33,775 nucleotides of DNA from Thermohalobacteraceae bacterium (GTDB taxonomy: Bacteria > Bacillota > Clostridia > Tissierellales > VENL01): the NCBI GenBank assembly GCA_030625765.1, contig DAOUQG010000006.1:1-33775 (forward strand), read 5' to 3'. Under the pieces are notes generated by a model. That model was not told the origin of the DNA. It did not search any database and saw only the letters and a list, made by a program, of their open reading frames with translations. The stretch's first letter is position 1. Every line of letters begins with the position of its first letter. Both the position numbers and the translations under genes were made by a program. Below, piece by piece: positions 28,586 to 33,775 of this stretch.

Positions 28586-28695
28586 ATTTTGATATAAATC
28601 AACAGGTGATTATCTTATACATATTTCAAACAGGTTCTAATATAGATTATAAGACAGGTTAAATGTGTGTATTTAGAATAATTATTTGAATAAGT

Positions 28696-28720
28696 CGCAG
28701 GTATTTTACCTGCGTTTTTT
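28696..28720 (+). terminator. CGCAG-stem hairpin 2 (terminator-like)
   Basis: CGCAGGTA-ttt-TACCTGCGTTTTTT. Confidence 0.85.
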
Positions 28721-28783
28721 ATGTCATAAAGTATAAATAGCCATTTGTTAATAGGGTATGTCATGTTTAATTAACGATATGAT

Positions 28784-28818
28784 AAAACGCAGACTAAAGA
28801 AGTTTGCGTTTTTTATTT
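28784..28818 (+). terminator. CGCAG-stem hairpin 3 (terminator-like)
   Basis: AAAACGCAGACT-aaaga-AGTTTGCGTTTTTTATTTT. Confidence 0.8.
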
Positions 28819-28849
28819 TAATAAAAAAGTTTAAAAGGAGGTGAGAAAT

Positions 28850-28951
28850 ATGCTATTAATATTTGATGCTAATGTTCAAGTTGTTAATTTTAAGTCTCAA
28901 AAAAGAGATATAGGTTTAGAAGAGTACAGAAGACATGAATACAGAAAGTAA
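28850..28951 (+). CDS. Micro-ORF array member A: MLLIFDANVQVVNFKSQKRDIGLEEYRRHEYRK
   Basis: aaaaggaggtgagaaatATG; shared QKRDxGLEEYxxxEYRK motif. Confidence 0.8.
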   Translation: MLLIFDANVQVVNFKSQKRDIGLEEYRRHEYRK

Positions 28952-28989
28952 GTGTGAAGTAGAAAATAGAATTTGAGGAGGTGAGAGAT

Positions 28990-29100
28990 ATGCTATACAC
29001 ATTTAATGAAATAAAGAATAAGTTAAAGTTTGAAAGTCAAAAAAAGGACAATGGGCTAGAAATATATCGCAAGCTTGAGTATCGTAGAGACATAAAATAA
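28990..29100 (+). CDS. Micro-ORF array member B: MLYTFNEIKNKLKFESQKKDNGLEIYRKLEYRRDIK
   Basis: gaggaggtgagagatATG; shared motif SQKKDNGLEIYRKLEYRR. Confidence 0.8.
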   Translation: MLYTFNEIKNKLKFESQKKDNGLEIYRKLEYRRDIK

Positions 29101-29123
29101 GTAAGTCAGTAAGAGGTGATAAT

Positions 29124-29225
29124 ATGACATTAACATACCAAGATATGATGAAAAAAATGGGTCTAAAAGGACAAAAAAGAGATGTAGGATTAGAAGAATA
29201 TGTAAACACAGGTCACAGGAGGTGA
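29124..29225 (+). CDS. Micro-ORF array member C: MTLTYQDMMKKMGLKGQKRDVGLEEYVNTGHRR
   Basis: aagaggtgataatATG; QKRDVGLEEY; final codons AGG AGG TGA double as the RBS of member D. Confidence 0.8.
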   Translation: MTLTYQDMMKKMGLKGQKRDVGLEEYVNTGHRR

Positions 29226-29230
29226 TGAAA

Positions 29231-29335
29231 ATGATGCAGCTATTTGAAACTAGTATAGAGAGTATAAGATTAACAGAACAAAAGAGAGATAGAGGATTAG
29301 AAGAGTACTTAAAGATGGAATATAAAAGGATATAA
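29231..29335 (+). CDS. Micro-ORF array member D: MMQLFETSIESIRLTEQKRDRGLEEYLKMEYKRI
   Basis: aggaggtgatgaaaATG; QKRDRGLEEYLKMEYKR. Confidence 0.8.
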   Translation: MMQLFETSIESIRLTEQKRDRGLEEYLKMEYKRI

Positions 29336-29371
29336 ATGAACAACAAAATAAATGTTTAAAGGAGAATAAAA

Positions 29372-29458
29372 ATGTATGATGTAATAGAAGGATATGATTT
29401 GATGAAAGGTTTAGGACTTGAACAGTTTATAAGATTGGAATTTAGGCATTACACATAA
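29372..29458 (+). CDS. Micro-ORF array member E (divergent): MYDVIEGYDLMKGLGLEQFIRLEFRHYT
   Basis: aaaggagaataaaaATG; GLGLEQFIRLEFR aligns with xGLEEYxxxEYR. Confidence 0.7.
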   Translation: MYDVIEGYDLMKGLGLEQFIRLEFRHYT

Positions 29459-29490
29459 CAAAGCTCTAAAACATAAACATGAGTTAAATA

Positions 29491-29546
29491 ACTGATTGCA
29501 TTTACTTTGTTTGGTTCATGCAAGGAACATAGCAAATGCAATCAGT
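29491..29546. repeat. Long 21-bp-stem hairpin (19/21 paired) closing the micro-ORF region
   Basis: ACTGATTGCATTTACTTTGTT / AACATAGCAAATGCAATCAGT. Confidence 0.85.
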
Positions 29547-29653
29547 CTTATCTATAATTTTCAAATCTAATATTAATAGGTTATCAAAGGATTTAAAATC
29601 GTAATTAGATTAATATAAAAATATAGTTCAAATAGATTTTAGGAGTTGATTTT

Positions 29654-30574
29654 ATGGAAGAAATTTTTAGAAAATACAATGATTGTGAGCATTATTTAAA
29701 GATAAGAGATTTTATAGTATCTACATACAAAATATTTAATAGACCTTATAACTGGTTGATTGAGCGATGGAATTTTTGTCGTCATTATGTTGTTGTTATG
29801 CATTCAAATACTAAGGAATGGGAAGATACAATTGGTATTTGGGAAGATATTAATGGAAACATTTTAGCAGTTGTTCACTCCGAAGGCGAGGAGAGTGGAG
29901 AAGTCTTTTTTGAGGTTGGAACAACTAATATCACAAAAGATTTATTAGAAGAAATGTTCGAGTTTGCTGAAAACAACCTTTCTATCAAGAAAAATTGCAA
30001 GCAATTTATCCAATTGCGTATACCAGACTGTGATAAACAACGTGAGCATATTGCAGCAAGCAGAGGATATGAAAAGCTATCTTGGAGTGAAACTACTTCA
30101 GTAATTTCTATTGAGGATAGACAAGAAGGGAGATTGCCCAAGGGTTTTACTATAAAAGAAGGATCTGATTTAAGTGATGAAGTAAAGGGAGAAGCACATG
30201 CTAAGGCATTTGGGTATTTTGATAATAAAGAGCATGCAGAAAAATCACCCTCAGCGTATAACTTGATAAAAAAAGCACCAGATTATAGATCGGATTTAGA
30301 TCTTTATGTTATTTCTGAATCAGGCGAAGTGGCTTCATTCTGTACTATGTGGTTTGATGAAACTAATAAAATTGGAATTCTTGAGCCTGTTGGGACTAAT
30401 CCAAATTATAGAAAAATGGGGTTAGGGCGAGCTGTTATTGGAGAGGCACTTAGACGAATTGCATTAGAGGGTGCAACAAAAGCTTATGTTGGTTCAGCAC
30501 AGGATTTCTATACTTCAATAGGGTTTCAAAAAGAATATAAGTATAATGTATGGGAAAAGGTTTTGAATGAATAA
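29654..30574 (+). CDS. GNAT family N-acetyltransferase
   Basis: GILEPVGTNPNYRKMGLGRAVIGEALRRIALEGATKAYVGSAQDFYTSIGF. Confidence 0.9.
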   Translation: MEEIFRKYNDCEHYLKIRDFIVSTYKIFNRPYNWLIERWNFCRHYVVVMHSNTKEWEDTIGIWEDINGNILAVVHSEGEESGEVFFEVGTTNITKDLLEEMFEFAENNLSIKKNCKQFIQLRIPDCDKQREHIAASRGYEKLSWSETTSVISIEDRQEGRLPKGFTIKEGSDLSDEVKGEAHAKAFGYFDNKEHAEKSPSAYNLIKKAPDYRSDLDLYVISESGEVASFCTMWFDETNKIGILEPVGTNPNYRKMGLGRAVIGEALRRIALEGATKAYVGSAQDFYTSIGFQKEYKYNVWEKVLNE

Positions 30575-30713
30575 GGATAAAGTAAAGTTAATATATAGTT
30601 TAGTGATATAACATATAAATTCATCAAAGAAGATGAGAACAAAGATTATTGTTTTGTCACACATACAACTATATGTAAAAAATAAAAAAATCATATTTAA
30701 GGAGGAACAAATA

Positions 30714-31826
30714 ATGGCTGATTTAAGAGTAAAAAAACTAGCAAACCTTTTAGTAAATTATTCATTAAAAATTAAGAAGGGTGATTATTTATTAATTGAA
30801 GGCTTCGATATATGTAGTCCTTTAATAAAAGAGGTATATAGGGAAGCAATGAGAAATGGAGCAAACGTTGAAACCGATATTCGTTTAGAAGGATTAAGTG
30901 AGGTTTTTTATAAGGAAGCAAATGATGAACAATTAGAGTTTGTAAGCCCATATTTGAAATTCTCCACTGAAAAATATGATTCTGTATTAACTTTGTGGGG
31001 TGGATATAACGAGAAAGCTTTATCAAATATTGATCCTGATAAGATGAAGATAAGAAGAGCAGCAATGAGAGAGATAAGTGTAAGATTTGGAGAGAGAATA
31101 GCGAAAGGTGAACTTAGATGGTGCGGAACTCAATTTCCTACTCATTCAAGTGCTCAGGAAGGTAATATGAGTTTAGAGGAATATGAGGATTTTGTTTATG
31201 ATTCAATGCTATTAAATAAAGATAACCCAACAGCAGAATGGGAAAAGATATCTAAAGAGCAAGAAAAAATCTGTAAATACTTAGATACAAAGAAAACATT
31301 ACATATAAAATCAAAGGATACTGATTTAAGAATGAGCATTGAAGGTAGAAAATGGATAAATTGTGATGGGAAAGAAAATTTCCCAGATGGAGAAGTGTTC
31401 ACTACTCCTATAGAAGATTCTGTAGAAGGATATATAAGATACACTTTTCCAGCAATATATGGTGGAAGAGAAGTAGAAGATATAACGTTAGAATTTAAAA
31501 AAGGTAAGGTAGTAAAAGCTAGTGCAGCTAAAGGAGAGGATTTCTTGATAGCAATGCTTGACACTGATGAAGGATCAAGACGTCTTGGAGAAATAGCTAT
31601 CGGTACAAATTATGGAATACAAAAATTTACAAAGAATATCCTATTTGATGAGAAAATCGGAGGAACAGTTCATGCTGCAATAGGTGATGGACCAAAGGAA
31701 ACTGGCTCACAAAATGAATCAGGAGTTCATTGGGATATGATATGTGATATGAAAAATGGCGGAGAAATATATGCAGATAGTGAGTTGATTTACAAGGATG
31801 GAAAGTTTGTAATTGATTTTAAATAA
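30714..31826 (+). CDS. M29-family aminopeptidase (PepS/AmpS-like)
   Basis: RWCGTQFPTHSSAQEGNMSLEEYEDFVY, EDSVEGYIRYTFPAIYGGREVEDI, GTVHAAIGDG...SGVHWDMICDM; aaggaggaacaaataATG RBS. Confidence 0.93.
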   Translation: MADLRVKKLANLLVNYSLKIKKGDYLLIEGFDICSPLIKEVYREAMRNGANVETDIRLEGLSEVFYKEANDEQLEFVSPYLKFSTEKYDSVLTLWGGYNEKALSNIDPDKMKIRRAAMREISVRFGERIAKGELRWCGTQFPTHSSAQEGNMSLEEYEDFVYDSMLLNKDNPTAEWEKISKEQEKICKYLDTKKTLHIKSKDTDLRMSIEGRKWINCDGKENFPDGEVFTTPIEDSVEGYIRYTFPAIYGGREVEDITLEFKKGKVVKASAAKGEDFLIAMLDTDEGSRRLGEIAIGTNYGIQKFTKNILFDEKIGGTVHAAIGDGPKETGSQNESGVHWDMICDMKNGGEIYADSELIYKDGKFVIDFK

Positions 31827-31856
31827 ACTCCGTCAATATTAAAGGGGGAGGACTTG

Positions 31857-33775
31857 ATGGGAAATATAAAAATAGTTGAATATAACAATTCATATGCTAA
31901 ATCAATAGCAAAAATGTGGGATATGAGTGGAGATAGCTGGGGTGGTGGAAATGCAGCACCTACAGAAGCAGATATAATCGAGGAACATGAAAATACTGAT
32001 AATTTGAATATTTACTTAGCTCTTGATGATGAAGAGGTTGTAGGTTACTGTTCATTTGCAGAATACAAATTCGATAAAGGAGCATTATATATTCCGTTGC
32101 TTAACGTAAGACCTGATTATCATGGCAAGAAAGTTGGAAAAAAGCTAGTTTTAAAAGCTGTGAAAAGGACAATTGAGTTAGGCTGGCCAAGGTTAGATTT
32201 ATTTACTTGGCCTGGAAACACTAAAGCAGTTCCTTTATATAAAAAGACTGGCTTCTTTTGGGAAAAAAGGGATGATACAACTCATCTCATGAACTTTATA
32301 CCAACAGTATTAAACACAGAGGCTTTAAAGGAATACTTTGAAGATATAGATTGGTATAAGGATAGCATTAGACCCATAGAGATAAAGCCCGATGGTGATG
32401 AAGAAAGGGATTATGTAAATTATGAATATTTATGGGAAAAAGATGATAAGAGGGTAAGGGTAGAATTTGAAAGAACAGGAAGAGGAATAAGACTTATAGA
32501 AACAAATGATTATTTGATTGAAGCAATAGTGGAGGATCATAAGCTTATTTTTGGAAATGAGTATAATGTTGAATACCATATGGTTAATAAGACAGGTAAG
32601 CCCCTTGATGTTACTATCGAAGGCTTAGATGACAAAAACATAAAATTCTCAATGGAAGAATCAATCAGTGTACAATCACAACATACAATAAGTGGTATAT
32701 TTGAAGTCGAAGCGGTTGAAGAAGAGCAAAATTATTTTAGAACCCATCCAGCGGTAACTGCTGAAGTAACAATTAACGGCAAAAAGGTAGTATTGAAGAT
32801 AGGAATTGAACCATTATTCCCAGCTAAAATAAGCATATCTACACAGGATAATGAGAAGTATGTAGGTGTTAAATCTGAATGCTTCTTAAACCTTCAAAAC
32901 AACTTTAATGAGGACGTTGTATTTAAATTAACTTTACCTAAGTCTAGTGATATAGAATTTTCAAACAATGATTTTGAAATTAGTATGAAGGCCAAGGAGA
33001 GAAAATCAATTTCAATTCCTTATATTCTTAACAATGCATGTCTGTATAGTACCAAGGCTCAAATTAAAGCAATAACAAAAGATAATTCTATAACTTTCAC
33101 AAGGCAGCTAACGGGAATATTTAGAGGAAATGCTGGTAGCTTTGGAGGAGAAACCGAGGATTACTGGGTTATATGTAATGGGAAATATACATTGACATTA
33201 AGTAAATTTGATAATGATGTAGAATTTAAAACTTTTACAAAAAACATTTTTGACTTGTTTTTAATGAATCCTAAGCTGGGAATGCCATTATCGGGAGAAT
33301 TTTCTAAGAAAAAGCCTCAAGCAGTGGAATACATTGTTGAGGATGGTGACATAACCCTAAAGGCTGTATACAACTCGTCAGACTTTAAGAACATTGAATT
33401 AGCTGCAATTTTTACGTTATCTGCAAATGGTATTATAAAACATTATTATGAGGTTACTAATTTTGCAGATAGCAAAACTGAAAAAGAAATATGGGTAAGG
33501 AAATGCTTTTATCATAATCTTGCCAATGCGTTTATCCCATATCAGAATGAAATAATTCATAATGCTGGTTCTCATGCTCCAGTTATAGATTTTTGGGATA
33601 GCAGTAGGTTTTCAGAGAATTGGATATTCTCGAAGGACGGAGATTTATCTAGAGGTGTTTGCTGGTCTGAAAAAAGTAAATTTAAGCTTATCGGATGGCA
33701 TGTGGCTGTAGATGATAATGTTGGCTTTATAGATAGTAAACAAACAATTGTTACAGAGCCTATGTATATAGCCAT
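31857..33775 (+). CDS. GNAT acetyltransferase with long C-terminal beta-rich extension (3' end outside window)
   Basis: Frame open from ATG 31857 to window end; LLNVRPDYHGKKVGKKLVLKAVKRTIELGWPRLDLFTWPGNTKAVPLYKKTGF GNAT core then >400 aa extension. Confidence 0.85.
   Translation, partial: MGNIKIVEYNNSYAKSIAKMWDMSGDSWGGGNAAPTEADIIEEHENTDNLNIYLALDDEEVVGYCSFAEYKFDKGALYIPLLNVRPDYHGKKVGKKLVLKAVKRTIELGWPRLDLFTWPGNTKAVPLYKKTGFFWEKRDDTTHLMNFIPTVLNTEALKEYFEDIDWYKDSIRPIEIKPDGDEERDYVNYEYLWEKDDKRVRVEFERTGRGIRLIETNDYLIEAIVEDHKLIFGNEYNVEYHMVNKTGKPLDVTIEGLDDKNIKFSMEESISVQSQHTISGIFEVEAVEEEQNYFRTHPAVTAEVTINGKKVVLKIGIEPLFPAKISISTQDNEKYVGVKSECFLNLQNNFNEDVVFKLTLPKSSDIEFSNNDFEISMKAKERKSISIPYILNNACLYSTKAQIKAITKDNSITFTRQLTGIFRGNAGSFGGETEDYWVICNGKYTLTLSKFDNDVEFKTFTKNIFDLFLMNPKLGMPLSGEFSKKKPQAVEYIVEDGDITLKAVYNSSDFKNIELAAIFTLSANGIIKHYYEVTNFADSKTEKEIWVRKCFYHNLANAFIPYQNEIIHNAGSHAPVIDFWDSSRFSENWIFSKDGDLSRGVCWSEKSKFKLIGWHVAVDDNVGFIDSKQTIVTEPMYIA

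Noticed and set aside
29056-29346. 96-aa and 68-aa minus-strand ORFs antisense to the micro-ORF array
   Set aside because: Composition follows from the AG-rich + strand; the + strand micro-ORFs have RBSs and a shared motif, the antisense ORFs do not.
1-33775. CRISPR arrays, tRNA and rRNA genes
   Set aside because: No regularly spaced direct repeats with unique spacers and no tRNA or rRNA signature seen while reading; the repeats present are dispersed or simple tandem copies.

Overview
Low-GC, spore-forming Firmicutes/Clostridia-type chromosome segment. Left to right: moaC 3' end and a MOSC protein; a HAD-like protein; a two-gene nucleotidyltransferase module; a decayed psuG fragment, an MFS transporter, then psuK-psuG; two alpha/beta-type SASP genes; a SatD-like / DUF3307-like / SatD-like cluster; a LevR-type sigma-54 activator with a galactitol-family PTS operon (EIIC, EIIB, EIIA, TIM-barrel protein); ptsH-ptsI; TetR regulator plus RND adaptor and RND pump; a class IV aminotransferase and a C_GCAxxG_C_C protein; an array of micro-ORFs; GNAT, M29 aminopeptidase, and a second GNAT that runs off the window. 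The most unusual region is 28.3-29.55 kb. It is a near-consensus sigma-A promoter, one 28-aa ORF, three serial CGCAG-stem terminator-like hairpins, five consecutive 28-36 aa paralogous micro-ORFs with the motif QKRDxGLEEYxxxEYRR, and a long closing hairpin. These ORFs are too short to appear in the supplied ORF track. Other notable items are a four-copy intergenic repeat family with covarying terminal inverted repeats linked to a truncated Y1 (IS200/RAYT-like) transposase, an exact-spacing sigma-54 promoter on the PTS regulator, a HAD protein that has lost its nucleophile Asp, and the SatD/DUF3307 module. All product names come from reading the sequence; no searches were run.
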